A DNA stretch of 64,000 nucleotides from Monomorium pharaonis (Eukaryota; Arthropoda; Insecta; Hymenoptera; Formicidae), in assembly GCF_013373865.1 (NCBI RefSeq), contig NC_050476.1, positions 372,001-436,000 on the forward strand. The letters run 5' to 3'. The notes below the pieces were generated by a model, which made no database searches, was not told where the DNA came from, and was given only the letters and a program-made list of their open reading frames with translations. This document shows, one piece after another, positions 1-13,720 of this stretch. A program made the position numbers and the translations under genes. Numbering within the stretch: the stretch's first letter is position 1; every line of letters starts with the position of its first letter.

Positions 1-147
1 AAACTGAACTGAAATGAATAAATGATAATGTATATTTTATCTATTTACATTCAAAAAGGGAGTTCTTTATTTACTTTACTCAGTCTGACTAAACGCGTAA
101 TACGCTTTTAACGCAGGCGATTCATCTATTCAAATAAAGATGAGTGC

Positions 148-543
148 TAAATCACCCGTAATAACCGTCGCTAATCACCAGATAATTCCACTTAACCCGT
201 ACCAGCTCCCGAATCATTAGTTCAGCCTTAATAGCGCGATTTTCTCCCCTCGGAGCACCACGGAGCTATGAACTACGCATTTTAATCGCCCCCCATTACG
301 ACATCATTACAACCATAATCCTCTTATTATTTTCACACATTATCGGGCGGGTGTTTCGTACTTTTACTAAAGTGATAAATCATCCGTGCTTCGGGAGAGG
401 CTCGCAGCCTCCGTTACCGTCCGTAGCGCAGAAGAAACGTTAAATCACCCTGCAACAACCGTCACTAATCACCGGGTAATACTACTACTTGTGCGCTGCA
501 TTCTCGAATCACGACTCTATCCGTTGGCTCGATCTTAATTGCG
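148..543. repeat. Imperfect direct repeat, two ~95-bp units
   Basis: Two diverged copies (about 148-238 and 441-543) share the opening TAAATCACCC, an internal CTAATCACC block, a TCGAATCA/CCGAATCA block and an ending close to CTTAAT..GCG. They are 293 bp apart on the same strand. No reading frame is kept between them, so this looks like old non-coding duplication. The rest of 1-1200 holds nothing I can identify. Confidence 0.5.
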
Positions 544-1209
544 TAAGACTTTCCCGTGAGCGCATCTCGCGCACAATCTGTTCAATGGTATACGATGAAC
601 GGATGCAAAACAAGCTTACTTACATGGGCATCTTGTAGGCGTCAGTTCCTTTTCCCCTTGCATCACTCGTGTCATCAAATAATAAGTCAGAGTCATTGGT
701 CCCGGCGACGTTGCATGTCTCATGCAAAAATGAGACAGTTTTAAAGGTATAAGGTGACAAAAAAGTTTGATCATAATACTGCATTCCCGAAGCGTTTAAA
801 AAATTGTTTTAAAGCTAAAGGTAACTCTTTATTAATTATTAATTAGATGTAAACAAAATTATTTTTTTTAAACATAAGTTGATTAATTATTTAATATATA
901 GATATTGAATTTTGTGGTCAAATCTCTTCTGTAATCACTTGTAAATATTCAACGATTTGACGAATTAAGAATTACATGAAAGACTCAAAATTTTATCTGA
1001 AAAGGAGACATGATGTAATAATCTAATTGGTAGGTCCAATTGGAAAGTCCAGATTCTTTCTTGCTCGGATTGCGCATAATGAAACGCGACATTGAAGCTA
1101 CAATCAAAATAAGAGGTGGTCGAGTTTTCGGTCGTCGACTTTTTTTCCGAAGCGAGCATTACCGATCTACGTTTTCGATTTAACAGCTGCGGGAATGACG
1201 TATCGCGGC

Positions 1210-1483
1210 AGTGGGATCTCCGGAACCAGAGCTTGACGCCTTGGACTGGCTTCGAACCAGTTTAACATCTCCCGGACGTTTCGATCCAAGTGCTTCAGGC
1301 GAGACTGCATTACTTTCTAAATATCCGACGCGCCACGATCGCGCGGTGCTCGTGGTCAATTTATGCGAAAACAATAAGTTGCAAGAGGAGAAAAAACAGA
1401 CGCGTCGGCTGGACGAGTATCGCAGATTGCAAAGTATTATTTTAGCTTCTTTATTATCGAGGCGCAATGAGTATGGTGTATGA
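1210..1483 (+). CDS. Candidate terminal coding exon, unrecognised
   Basis: An open frame of about 90 codons ends at a TGA at 1481-1483. It follows an AG (GCGGCAG) at 1203-1209 that could be a splice acceptor entering in phase 1. The GC content and amino-acid mix (Glu/Asp/Arg/Leu-rich, with a basic ending around LLSRRNEYGV) differ from the AT-rich flanks. There is no upstream ATG: the only start-like codon is GTG, and an in-frame TGA lies just before it. I recognise no family. It could be the last exon of a gene entering from the left, a retroelement scrap, or a chance open frame. Confidence 0.2.
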
Positions 1484-1686
1484 AAAATCACACAGAGATT
1501 ACATGATCACTTGAAGCTTGAATTAATCTATTAAAGAACATTTCTTGAATTTTATATTATAGTAGACTAAAAAATCTGAAATGCTATTGCGGAGAAAAGA
1601 ATTAATGTATCAAATTACTATGACAAACATTTGTTATGTAAAACTATTTACTGTGACTTTAGATATATTTACAAAATGATGGCATC

Positions 1687-1725
<39 letters not shown>

Positions 1726-1870
1726 CGGGGGTGGTCCTCCTGCGAGGCCCACTTTGGCACCTCAGACCGAGTCCATTGTGCCCCGTTGTCAGCTGCCCTA
1801 GTGGAGCCGCACTTCTTTTCAGAAGCGGAGCAGCTCCTCCACGGGCAGCTGATTTTGAGGCAATAGATCC
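1687..1870 (-). mobile_element. 5'-truncated retroelement remnant with (ATT)n tail
   Basis: Read on the minus strand, a GC-rich block of about 140 bp ends in GGACCACCCCCGTT, followed directly by about 12 ATT repeats. A GC-rich 3' end with a trinucleotide tail is typical of truncated non-LTR retrotransposons or SINEs. No protein domain survives and no clear target-site duplication was found. Assignment rests on structure only. Confidence 0.45.
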
Positions 1871-2394
1871 ATGAAATATGTATGACATTTAAATTATTAT
1901 TTATTATTGCATTATAGCAAACATTTCTACATTATATTTGAAATAATATTTTGTCACAGATCTATTACCCCAAATTTAAAAGTTTATTCATCACTCACCG
2001 GCCGATGCGCAGCGGCAGAGATATTCAGCAACGTCGCTACGATGATTCTGTAACAAACAAATGCAAAATCCAAATTAAAGCACGACAGAAAGAACATTTA
2101 ATATTGAAAAAAAATTACGGTTTGCAACTCTGTACTTGTGTTTATTAAGTAATTCAAAATTAAATTCAAATTAAAACAGACTATTAATATTAGATGAGAG
2201 ATAATTGTTATGGATTAAACTTTTTATTTTTTCAATTATTTATGTAATCATCGTATAATCAATATTTTTCGAAAGAAAAGAAGGTTATAAAATTAAAATG
2301 GTGTAAAACTTTACGTGATATTATCTTCTTTATAATTTATCAAGGAAAAATCGAATAAAAAAAAAACTAATAATTCTATGCAAATAATACTCAC

Positions 2395-2530
2395 CCCAAG
2401 GTTGCTCTGCCGGGGCCCGATGCCCTTCTTGGACCTCCTCCTTCTCTCAGAACAGGCTGTCCTTTCTTGTCACGAGATACTCGCGAAAAACACTTGCGAT
2501 TATTAAAATCACAATCGCGCGAGGACTAAT
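2395..2530 (-). other. Candidate minus-strand 5' leader exon with strong donor
   Basis: On the minus strand a GC-rich stretch is open from an in-frame TAG at about 2526 down to a consensus donor (GG|GTGAGT) at 2394. It reads a Gly/Arg/Pro-rich peptide and has no ATG in that frame, so it would be 5' UTR or an internal exon. A CpG-rich block at 2760-3110 just upstream could be its promoter. The downstream exons would lie to the left, probably outside the window. Transcription is inferred only. Confidence 0.25.
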
Positions 2531-2759
2531 TAATTGTCAAAAAGTCCCACGCTTATAACTCCCACGATATGATTTCCAGTTTGGAGAATGCTCCGTGGAA
2601 TCAGCACCTTGAGTCGTCGAGTGCGGAAAAACACAACGGAACTAACACGAAACGTCAAGCATCGTGCAGAAGAATACAAAATTACAATCATATTAAGATC
2701 GTAATTAAGAATTCTCACTATTTAGTGCCGTTAATCGTTTGCCGATGTTAGAAATGTGT

Positions 2760-3230
2760 ATCTCAACTGGCTCGGAACCGACAGCGCCATGCGGTTTTAC
2801 CAGCGTTTAGGCGCGTCGATCCAGCATAATTCACCTCGTGCGCGAAGCGCACTTGGCGCGAGAACGTCGCAAGAAGCAACGCCACGATGAGCATCCCATA
2901 CTGTCGAGATCTCGAAAGTACCACCCCCGGTCTCTCGAATTAAGAAATCATTCTAATGGGAGTTATGCGAAAAGTCCTTTTAGTCCATTTACTTGAACGG
3001 CACTCCCGAAGCAAACGCACGACGCGACGAACCGGCTACGGTTCGTTTTCAATTCAATCGGTCGGCACTCCCGAACCGCGTTAACGCGGCGCGACGAATC
3101 ACAATTTTACGATCGACGACGTAATAAGTGCAATGGGTACAGTTAGCTTCCCCCACAGGCATTCAAGCCCTCGGGGTACTGAGCCCTCCCACCACGACAA
3201 GGTCGTACCCGTGGGAGGGAAGATTTCGTC
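2760..3230. other. CpG-rich block with a probable LINE scrap
   Basis: This stretch is rich in CG dinucleotides compared with its flanks. Two sub-blocks share GGCACTCCCGAA (near 3000 and 3063). At about 3150-3225 a CCCTCCCACCACGACAAGGTCGTACCCGTGGGAGGG stretch forms an imperfect hairpin and resembles 3' ends of arthropod non-LTR elements; this resemblance is from memory. It may be a promoter, a retroelement remnant or both. No coding frame is recognisable. Confidence 0.3.
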
Positions 3231-3949
3231 TGAACCTCTATGCAAATTTTAATTCGCTTAAAAAAGAAAAAAAAAACGTATGCCGAGCATACATCAGGCT
3301 ATCACTGTGAAGCAAAGAGATACGGATACTTGAGCAAGTTTTTTACCAAAATATTTGACGTGTAATAGGCATAGGTATTATAGTCATGGCCATAGATAAT
3401 GTAGAAATAAGTAAACGCCAAGTAATCCATTTTACATTTTATATATTGTCTGATAAATGAACTTTATTGTTTTCTTTATTTCAGAGCTTTGTTGCAACCT
3501 TATATTTTAGATATCACAATAAGCGGAATTAGTTCATACCATTAAATATTTGTAACAACGATCCGTTATATATCGAAGCAGATATTTCGAGATTTTTGAA
3601 GAAATTACATGCACAAAATATTATTAATGATTAGAAGATTGAGCTGCGTGCGAATGAGCTGTTAAATTACAAATTATTCAATAATTCGCTAAATTCTCGC
3701 CATATATTCTTTTTGTATTTTAAGTTATTAATAAATATGATATAAATATATACGGTGCCGTTTTTCTGTACAAGTATTTACGTTACCGTTACCGGCTTTT
3801 CGTGCGTTGCGCCACGCTCTCAATTCGAAAAACGGCAAATTACATTTACTTTGGTAAATTAAAAGTGCGTGATATTTGTAAATAAAAAAAAAACATTATT
3901 TGTCTATATGAATGTTAAGAAGTAACAATTTTATAGTTATCATTTAGCA

Positions 3950-3976
3950 CACACACACATACACACACACACACAC
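3950..3976. repeat. (AC)n microsatellite
   Basis: Run of AC dinucleotides with one interruption. The flanking 3230-4900 is AT-rich with no recognisable gene. Confidence 0.9.
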
Positions 3977-4907
3977 ATTTCAATTTGTACTTTATTCTTT
4001 CTTTTCTAATATATACTCTATTGAAATAAAACACTGTGGTTTATTATACATTCGTTTTTCATATAGAAGTTTATCAATCTCAAACGGATTGATTAGTTTT
4101 TGCAAAAAATTACTCGTAGTATTTGTTGCGCAAACATATTTATATAAGAAATAAGTAATAAGATTTAATGACAAACACGATTTATATATTGGAAGGTAAA
4201 ATAAAGATATGCATTAAGTATTTCAATTTCATGCCAACTTTTTCTATAACAAAAAATTGTATAGGAGTGAATACTTGTACAGGCTTGTTGTATAATTTTT
4301 TAAATTATTATTTCAATTAAAAAACGTAATTTTTCTTATACGTTTATTTTTTATACTTATTCCTTTTTCAATTGTAGTACTTTTTCTTATTGTTATTTGA
4401 AGTAGACAAAATAAAAAATATCTTATTTACATATAAAATATTTTGTTTCTCACATTTATTATGTTTTGAATAATTGACAATATCTCGTAACTGATCGCGA
4501 AATCTGAAGAACTTGGGACGAAGTCTTCTCGAAAGCACATGGCGAAGCTCGTTAGAGTTACGGTGGAACGTAAACGGAGATCCTCGAAGCACGATGGCGA
4601 GCACCTTGTTAAAACGTGTCCACGTCGAAGAATAACGACCTTCTTGATCGCAAATCTTGAGATTCGACGTATACGAAAATTCTTTTTTGTTTCGTGTATG
4701 TTATTATGCACTATGTGCTGCACATACTTGCAAGTATATTTATGGGCGAGAACTTACGGAGATCTTAGATGACGAACAAACATTTACATTTTTATTTATA
4801 TAGATCACGATAATTTTCTTTAAATATAATTTCAAAATATTTTGATAACATGTATTTTCTGCCACTTTGCTTTAAGATAAAATATTTTTTCATAAATTGA
4901 AACGCAC

Positions 4908-4911
<4 letters not shown>

Positions 4912-4962
<51 letters not shown>
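4912..4962. repeat. (CT)n microsatellite
   Basis: About 25 uninterrupted CT units. Open frames crossing such tracts are low-complexity artefacts. A GC-richer block without a gene follows at about 5130-5540. Confidence 0.95.
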
Positions 4963-4968
<6 letters not shown>

Positions 4969-6970
4969 TTTTCTTTTTAGATTTCTTTCTTGAAGTAAAC
5001 GCGATTACGGTTGCTTCTCATTGATAGAAGCAATCATCGAGTTCTCTCAGTCGCGTCTTACAAAGCGACGCATCCAATGTAAAGAACATTTATTGGAAGT
5101 TTAACGGCAAGATGCACTTTCAGGTCGATAAATTTGCGTGATGCGCGCCGTCACTTCGTCGGCCAACTCAAACGGTATTTCTATAAAATTTCCCATTTCG
5201 TCTTTCCCTCTGCTGAAACCCACGCTCGCCGGTTATACGAGACACTCGGAGACGAATGCCCTCGGGTTATCCAGAGCGAATTGCTCGTAAGGAGGATCTG
5301 GAATTCTACGTCCGCGCCCTTTTTTGCAGGTGCGGCAATCTTCGGCGGCGGTAAAGATTCATTGAGGTTTGGTCGGGCACTACGAGCTCGTCAAGTTTAA
5401 TGTCTTTATAATTGCGCGGTTCCCTTGTCGCCCGCGGACAAAACGAGCCACGGTGAACTGGCGTTTTCTTACGCTGCGCTGTCCGTCGTCTCTCTGTTCG
5501 GTGCAGGCGTGCAATCGAAAGAAAAAACGCCACTCGCGAGCTTGTTTCTTATTGTTAATTATCTCGATGTGCCGTTTTTTAAGGAAGCTTTTACAACAGC
5601 TTAATCAAATTCCAGCGATTGTATTTTTTTATGGTTAAAATGTTACCTATCTTATTTCCAACTCGTTGCGTTGCGAAGCATATATTAAAATAATAAGCTT
5701 ACAATACTTTTTTTATTGCCATTGGACATAAACAATATTCGGAAATAATTTTATCTTGCGTTGCACATTATTCTTTAGCCATATGAGCATATTAAACGTA
5801 CGACCAGCAAAGAAGTTAGCAATATAAATAGTTAAAAATATGTAAAATTTTAAACAATTTAACAGTTTGTTTCTCCTTTTTTATACACAAAAAGAATGAT
5901 TTTGCTGAAGACAATTTTAAAAAATTTATTTACACACACAAATAGATACAGTTCTGAAAATGATTTTATTAGATCATTAAATGAATTATGTAAGACATTC
6001 AAGCTAGAATGCCAACATTTTTTTGCGACCTCTTGCAGCGCCTATATAATTATTTTTAGATTTATATTTAGCTTAAATTCTTAGATACTTCAGCAAAAGC
6101 ATTCTTTCCACGTAAAATTGTTTTATACGGAAATAATAAATGGACGCTATAATTGCAGTGCGCTTTGATTTTATAATATTTGCTGTTTTAAACATTTAAA
6201 AATTCAAATATTTAAAACTTTAAATAAGCGTAAAGCACTCCATTGTTATCTGTTGATATAACAATTTCTTCGGAATTTTTCTACTTCTCAGCATAAATTT
6301 TACGAAGGATTAAAAAACAGAATTATTCTACATTGAGAATTTAACTTTTAATAATAGAGGGAAAGACAATATGTTATGTAATCAGTGGCATAAAAATAGA
6401 TACGCTGTATTACATTTCTACGCGTTCCATTTCTGAAATAATGGCTATATAAGTTCACAGCATAATTTAATTTAAAGCATAAAGTCGAGCTTTACGACAG
6501 GTTAAAAGTACTTTGCATACTATTAGCCGTTATTGTTTCATTTTTATGCTGCCGTTCTCTCTTTGGACGTCTTGGATCACGAATGGTAAAACGACCATTT
6601 TCTTGCCTTTCGCGAAGGATCGCATCCCTTTAACCTTCACTCAGTAAACTCGCTTTATTATTTTATGTATGTCTTTCCGGTTGCTTCAAACTCTTCGATA
6701 TTCCGATACACAGTCGTATTGGATGCTTGAAATTCCTCATATTGTAAGTTAACTTTTTTTTCATATTCATGTTGCAATATATAAGAAGCTTTTTACACAA
6801 TATAAACATTTAATTAAATTTGAAGAATAAATTTATAATAAATACATAGATATTTTTTCTTTTAGTTTTAAATCGTATATACAGTATCTTTTCACATTGT
6901 GTATAAATTGTTTATATTAGTATCTTTTTTAGATCGTATTTTTTTTTTAATAATCTTTTAAAATACCATT

Positions 6971-7005
<35 letters not shown>

Positions 7006-7010
7006 GAGAG
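6971..7010. repeat. (GA)n tract followed by a G run
   Basis: About 12 GA units lead directly into a 12-base G homopolymer. The surrounding 5640-8040 is AT-rich intron or intergenic DNA with no recognisable coding sequence. Confidence 0.9.
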
Positions 7011-9420
7011 TTTCTTATGAAAAAAAATTTTAGAATTTAATCTCGTAAACGAAGTACAAAAATTTTGATAAATTAGGTTCATAAGAAAGAAGTTTAAAGA
7101 ATATTTTAGAATTAAATAAATAGAGTTTTATTGTATTATTTATTATTTTAGGTAGTAATGTCAAAAGCTTCTTCGTTAATAGATACGTATTAATGAAAAA
7201 TTACGCGACTTTTCTCCATTTTTGAAGCTTAGCATGTAATATACACAGGAGAAAAGAACATTCTTATTTTGAGAATTTGTATTTCCCAAATTTTTATCAA
7301 GAAAAATATATTCTCATTATTCAATAATTTTCAAGAGAAAAAAATATCGGTTAAAGATAACAATTTGTTAATACTATTATTATCAAAATAATCAGATATC
7401 GTGCTTTTTAGATTACTATTATAATATGAAAATAAAAGTATAATATTTTCCTGAAAGTTAAGGTTATCAAGTTTTTTAAAGAAGATTAAATCACAAATTG
7501 AAATAGAAAAAAATTGCTAATACCAACATAGACTTTCTAAAACGACACTTTCTTTTTTTCGAAACTGAACATTGCACTATATTAATACTAATAAAACATA
7601 ATTTGGATAGATAATTGAAACAATAAAAACCTATAGTTTATATATTTATAGTTTTTTTTATAAAATCTATAAGAAACAAATTCTTGAAAATCGAGGATAA
7701 AATCTACACGATTTTTTTCTGCAAATTGTAAAATTTAAATAATATAAGATTGAATACATTATTGATAATGTTAGATTACTTTACATGTTTATATATAGCT
7801 TTCTAAAACTGTTTTGTTAATTCTTTCTTTTATATTTTCTTCGTAGATGTGCCTTTACTTCATAATTAACTCCCCCTCTGTTTAAATTTTGCAACTACTG
7901 TCTACTATGTCAATTTTGAGACTCAATTTCTTAACGCTTATTTTTAGTTATGTTACAAAAACATTAATTATTACGGAATATGAAACAGTATTATAAAAAC
8001 TACTATCTGATTTTAATACGAGACAAAATTGTCCGAAAAAGCTTAGGGACATGAGTTTTTTTGTATCGCGTCGGGAAATGAGACATGAAAAAGAGAATCC
8101 TTTTACAGTTTGCCGCGACGCTCGCGACGATGGTTGGGAATTCATGTGGAAAATCGTGCTCTACAATCATACGGGGAGGTGTAAAATTTTCTGTTCCGCA
8201 TTTTCGTTGTGTTCCCAGCGCGCATTCGCGAAAACGAACAATATCCTGCTTGATTGTAGCCGCTGTCCTGCCGAGAAGCATAATTTCCGCCTTGCGGAAA
8301 ATTCGCGAGTCCGCTTCCCTTCTCGTGAAATTCCCACCCGCCATAATGGCAGAATAACGATTTTACTCTACCCTTAATAAAGTTATATCGGTGATCTTCA
8401 CCGAGAAGTTTCTGTTGGCGCGCGCGTCTTAAACTCCCTTCTTGCTGCCCAGCTCATTCAGTATCGTCCTATTGTTTTGCGCGTTACGTTTTATTCCGCT
8501 TATTTGGATATTCTCGCGAAGTCAGTAATTTCTTTTTTCTAATTACATTTCCGACTTTGAGTTGTTAAATTACGTAATTATTGAAATAACGAAGCGCCAT
8601 CCGTTGTTCAACTACGATAGCGGTAACAATTGAAAGAAATATAAGAAATCTGTTCTTTGAACAGTTATGTTTTTTATTCTTAAAGTTACTTTCTTCAGTT
8701 TGGTTCGAAAGCGGATATAAAACGTGATATATTTGAATCCGTCATTTAAAAAACAACATAAATCAATTTTTATAGATATTGAGATATTAGGGGATTCAGA
8801 ATTAGAGGAGATACAACATTTTGTTTAATAATTACATTAGTTAAACATTTCTTTCTTGGATATCAAATATACAAAACTATCATTTATATCAAAAACATCA
8901 TAAGCTAGTGACTGCATTTTCTTTAAATTATAAAAATACACTCAGTAGTAAACACTTTAGCATACTGGATATTAATTATTTTAAATAATTTATTTTTATT
9001 ACAGTTTATCAAAACCAAAGTTTTTTTTTAATTCGCTAAAAGTAAGATCTTTTACTCTTATATATATGTATATTATCTTTCAAATGACCGATTCAGTTAT
9101 CTTTATTCTTAAAGTTACTTTCTTCTTTGTGATTAGAAAGTTTTAAATACAAAATGTATAAATTAATGTTTACATTAATGTAAATTGTTACGCAAATGAT
9201 AAAGAAACCGCAGAAAAAACACGTAAAAGAAGGAATAGAAAAAAAGGGAAATTATTTAAACGACGTTAAACACACAACATTAAAATTCCGCCCATGTCTA
9301 TTATAGTAGAAAGTAATATCTTTCATGGCATTGTATGTGCTAATGAATACAAGTGTAACATTGAAATACTAATGAGTGAAATGGATGTCTCTACACACAA
9401 AAAAATATAATGTAGCCAAT

Positions 9421-9541
9421 AACATATGTGATTGCGGGCTGCCAACTACATAAAATACTCAATACAATAATATTTGCTATTAACGCAATACAATATTATT
9501 GTATTGAGTATATCTGTAATTGGCAGCCCGCAATAACATAT
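9421..9541. mobile_element. Fold-back MITE with ~50-bp arms
   Basis: The arms begin ATTGCGGGCTGCCAA at 9431 and end with its reverse complement at 9534. Almost the whole element pairs with itself. AACATAT occurs at 9421-9427 and again at 9535-9541, a likely 7-bp target-site duplication, with three extra bases on the left. No coding capacity, so a non-autonomous DNA transposon. The nearby 9640-10,320 block is less AT-rich but has no identifiable exon. Confidence 0.7.
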
Positions 9542-11749
9542 CTTATTGAATATATTACTTTCTTTCAGTGTAACGGCACGCGTCAGCTTCATTACATTGC
9601 TTTTTATCGCACAACGAGATTATTGTTTGGTAAATTCTAATACCACTGTAGTGCCGAATGAACCGTTAGTTTCTCTCTAAACCGAGACTCGTAGTAATAG
9701 TTGCTTTCGCAAACTTCTCTCCTTGATAATCATAAAATAACAACCTACGTTATGTTGTTGCCAAGGAAACTGCCGACAATCAACTCAAGATGTCTTTATC
9801 GCATATCCAATCGATGACTTTGCTTTCCCCTCAATTATCATGCGCACGATTTTTACTTGTCGATTTTATACAATACATATACCATTACGATCTATCTTTA
9901 CGCAAAACATCAATTTACTATCTACTGCGCTATTACCGTTTTCTTTTATTAACAGCATACTATTTTATTATACTCTTTTCTGTGCGTGCTATATCGCCTA
10001 TACACACGAAATAATATCATCGTTCTTTTTCGTGATCCGGAAATGCTTGTTTTCTAATAATGGTGAAGTAACGAGCTTAATCCACCGTAACAGCGATAAA
10101 CTATCGGCGATCCCCGAGGCAAAAAGACCACATCCTTTCTTGCCTCAGCTTTCCCGTTGGTCCTCTGCTCCCTTTCACCATCTATACACGGATGGCACGA
10201 GCGAACCGTCTCATTAGCCAAGACCTTATATGGAGCTCAATTAAGATTTTTGCCGGTGCTGGGTAAGTAAATCCACATAATGAGCACAAGTTGGTCACTT
10301 GACGCAGAAGAGAGGAAAGTCTTTATGAGTATGTACGTAGAAAGTTAGGTATATAATGCACGGCCTGCCCAGACTATTTTTTGCGATCAACCAATTTTGT
10401 ATCAGTTTGATTTTGCAGCATTTCACAGGATTCTGATCTAGAACTCATGAGTGAAAGTATTTAAATATGATTTTCTATGAATGCAGAACTTCTTTTGTGT
10501 ATTTGATTTTTATGAAATTATATACTTTATCTTTAGAATATTTTATTTTAATTTCTAATGTAATAATAACGATGATAATGGGGGGAGGTGATTATTTATT
10601 CCTAATGATATCACCAGCAATGATTTTACTGTTTGATAAAATTGGAAAGCTATAATTTCCTCTCAGCAAATTTAATAAACGATTAGTATTAATGACTACA
10701 TTGTTAAGAGATCAAATTTAAACAAATTACGTGTTAGATTACATTTTATTAGGTTTAACTCGTATATGTTAAAATTTATGTCGAATTTAACACAAAACAT
10801 ATGATGAAAAATACTGACTGAAAAAAAATTTATTATTATATATGTTACATATGTTTTATATCAATCATTTTTATTATGCTTTTTTTATTTCTACATAATA
10901 TCGATATATTAATTGAAATTCTTTACCATGATAAAAATATACATATATTGAACCATATTATTAAATATAATATTTTAATATTAAAAATATTCAAAAGTAA
11001 TAATAAAATAATGAATTTTTTCATTTGTATAAATATTGAATATTCTTATGGTTGGCGCATTTTCATTATATGATTATTTTTGTAGGGAAAAAAAATTTTT
11101 AAGGCGATTTTTTGTGTATAATTTTACTTATGTATATTTTTTGTATTAGGTGAAAAATTGTGAGCAGTATATAAAATGAAAATATTACTTAGATTTATAT
11201 AACATAATCATCTTTGTTAAAATTTTCGTTAAAGAAACACACATTTGGCACCTTTTTCTGTAAAAAAAAAAAAAAAAAAAAAAAAAGTTCCCATTAGAGC
11301 AATAGTTGTAATTGGCATCTCGTCAAATATAGTACTTATCCATACATTCATAGTCTGTCTTCTCCATGCGACTCGCAATCCGGCACTTCCTCTTGTTTCC
11401 ATCCAGGCCTGTGTTAAGTCCACGAACCATGACCGGCTTAAACTTCATTCTCAATGTCTCGTGACAGTAATCTAAAGACGAAGTTTATCTTGCTGCACTA
11501 TGCATAACGACGGACACAATGAGATGCGCTATTCATGCCCAGAAGATTAAAAACATTAACTAAATTTATTGCAGGTTTTAGCATTCGCTGCGATTCTAAA
11601 ATACGGACGTTATATGGAGGAAAAGAAAAACTAATTTTTTTCCCGGCTAATTTAAAAAAGGTTTACACTTACGAAGCAACAGAATAATTACAAAGTTACA
11701 AAATAATTTTTTCTCCATTTTTTCCGCACTCTACATTACGGACTCTGTT

Positions 11750-11862
<113 letters not shown>

Positions 11863-13674
11863 GAAAGCGTATTACATTACAGTTATACGTTCGTATAAAA
11901 GTTTTCATAATATAAATTGTCAAATATAACGTTACTTACGGGCGTGTTTAACGAAATCCCACACAGATTTTGGACCATGTGCTCCGGGCCGTATTACACC
12001 TTTACACGTCGGCCACTTCTTTTTTTCTCGTGGATTATTGTGTCCAGGTTTGCGCTTCGAGTTTCGATTTGCGTTTCAACAAGCTTTACTCGATAACCGA
12101 GGTTGCACGTTTTCCGACGTACGTTAGCCTTCCCCGACCGACAAAAGCGTCGGTCTCTAACAATTATTCGAAAACGTAGCACATTCGACCGGCTTTTCCG
12201 GTTCCCGGACGATATGATCGTCGCGCGTGTGTATGTGTGTTTGCTTTATTTTAGATATATAGAATAAGCTATATAGAGTGGAAAAGCAATTGGTGCATTT
12301 GATCTATCGTCTCTCCTCCCTTCACTGTCAGCTACCTCACCAATCGCAAACTGTCGATTGCCATTCCTGCCCTCTCCGCACCGTTTCCACCATAACGTGT
12401 ACATATCCCTGGGCGATTTATTGACTTAGGTACTAATATGTACGTACACTTAGGTAGTACATGTAGGCATCTCGGCATCGCCGAGACCCAAGAGGCGGCG
12501 GACGTCTCGCAGCCTCTTGACGTTACCTTCCCGACGACGCGCTGGAGTTCCGAGTAACGACTGCTGATGCGCGCCGAAGGAAGCGGAAGCGTCGCGATCC
12601 CGTGTTCATCTCTCTGCTCGCTCATTTCCCCTTTGCTCCGTTGACTCCGACTTAACGACTGAAACCGGATACTGACTTATACCGACTACGAACGAAGATG
12701 AAACTATTTACTACGAACGCGGAACGCATTCACCCGCATCGTCCGTTCGCCGAGCAATTTGATATTGCGAATTATCGTACGTTATTGCGTCGACGAACTC
12801 CGCGCTTTAGCTCGGCGTCTCTCGACCGCATGGGTTTACGCGGAAACCCGATCGATCATCGCCGTCTTATACCCGAGTCGCAATTGCCGCTTCAATTTCT
12901 CGCGTGTACGTTTGACTTGAACGCCACGATCTAATTATGGAGACTGAAAAAGCACGTTATTAATCAGCTTTAAGATCAATGTGAGCGCAATTTTCCGCAA
13001 ACTCGGCGTATATCTTCACACCAGTTCATTCGGGGTTATAATTAAAGTGCTTATCTTCAAATTGTTTTATTCAAAGTTCTCCTCAGAGAAAACTTCGTAA
13101 CGTGTAAATTCCATTATTTGTCTTTTCTGCAGGTTAAAGTTACTTTAGAAACGATTTAATTATGTAAATTGAAATCTTACGCGGTAATAATGTTAAAAGA
13201 CTCGTCAATATGGATACATCTTCTTAAAATGTTTAAATCATGGAACTTTAGCAAGCTCCCATCAATCTTCCCTTTTCTGCGACACTATACGCTGAGAGAA
13301 AAATGTTTGATACTTGTGACTACAATTGCAAGATGAAATAATTGAAGGGTTTCCTCTAAAAATTAAACAAGCATTTTTTTATCTGCATAATTGTAACGCT
13401 AAAAATCATTGTTTATCAGGAACGCCATGTTACGAACAATTTTGCGTTCCGCAAAAAAAAACAAGAAATATAAATATAAAAATAGATTAACAAATATTAA
13501 ATTTTTGCAAAAACCAAGCAGGAAGTTTTTTTTAATAATCTTCAAAATATTAATTAAAGTCTTTGTTTTTATTCTATTATATGTCCAAAGAAAAATGACC
13601 TATACACAGAGAAATATAAAAGAAAGCTTTTGTTTTAAGAGCAATTTATAAAATTTTTATAATAAATAAAAAAT

Positions 13675-13720
13675 GAAAGATATTACTTTGTATTTTAAAT
13701 AATACAAAGTAATATCTTTC
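13675..13720. repeat. Perfect 20-bp inverted repeat (hairpin)
   Basis: A 20-base arm beginning GAAAGATATTACTTTG at 13,675-13,694 is matched exactly by its reverse complement at 13,701-13,720, with a 6-base loop. It may be a minimal MITE relic or an extruding hairpin. It lies in AT-rich DNA of the probable large tetraspanin intron. Confidence 0.85.

Noticed and set aside
1211..1290. tRNA-like GGTTCGAACC box
   Set aside because: A CTTCGAACCAG sequence is present but no cloverleaf or matching acceptor stem could be drawn.
12698..12934. 78-codon plus-strand ATG frame starting MKLFTTNAERIHPH
   Set aside because: Considered as an upstream tetraspanin exon, but it has no membrane segment, no CCG motif and no matching donor.
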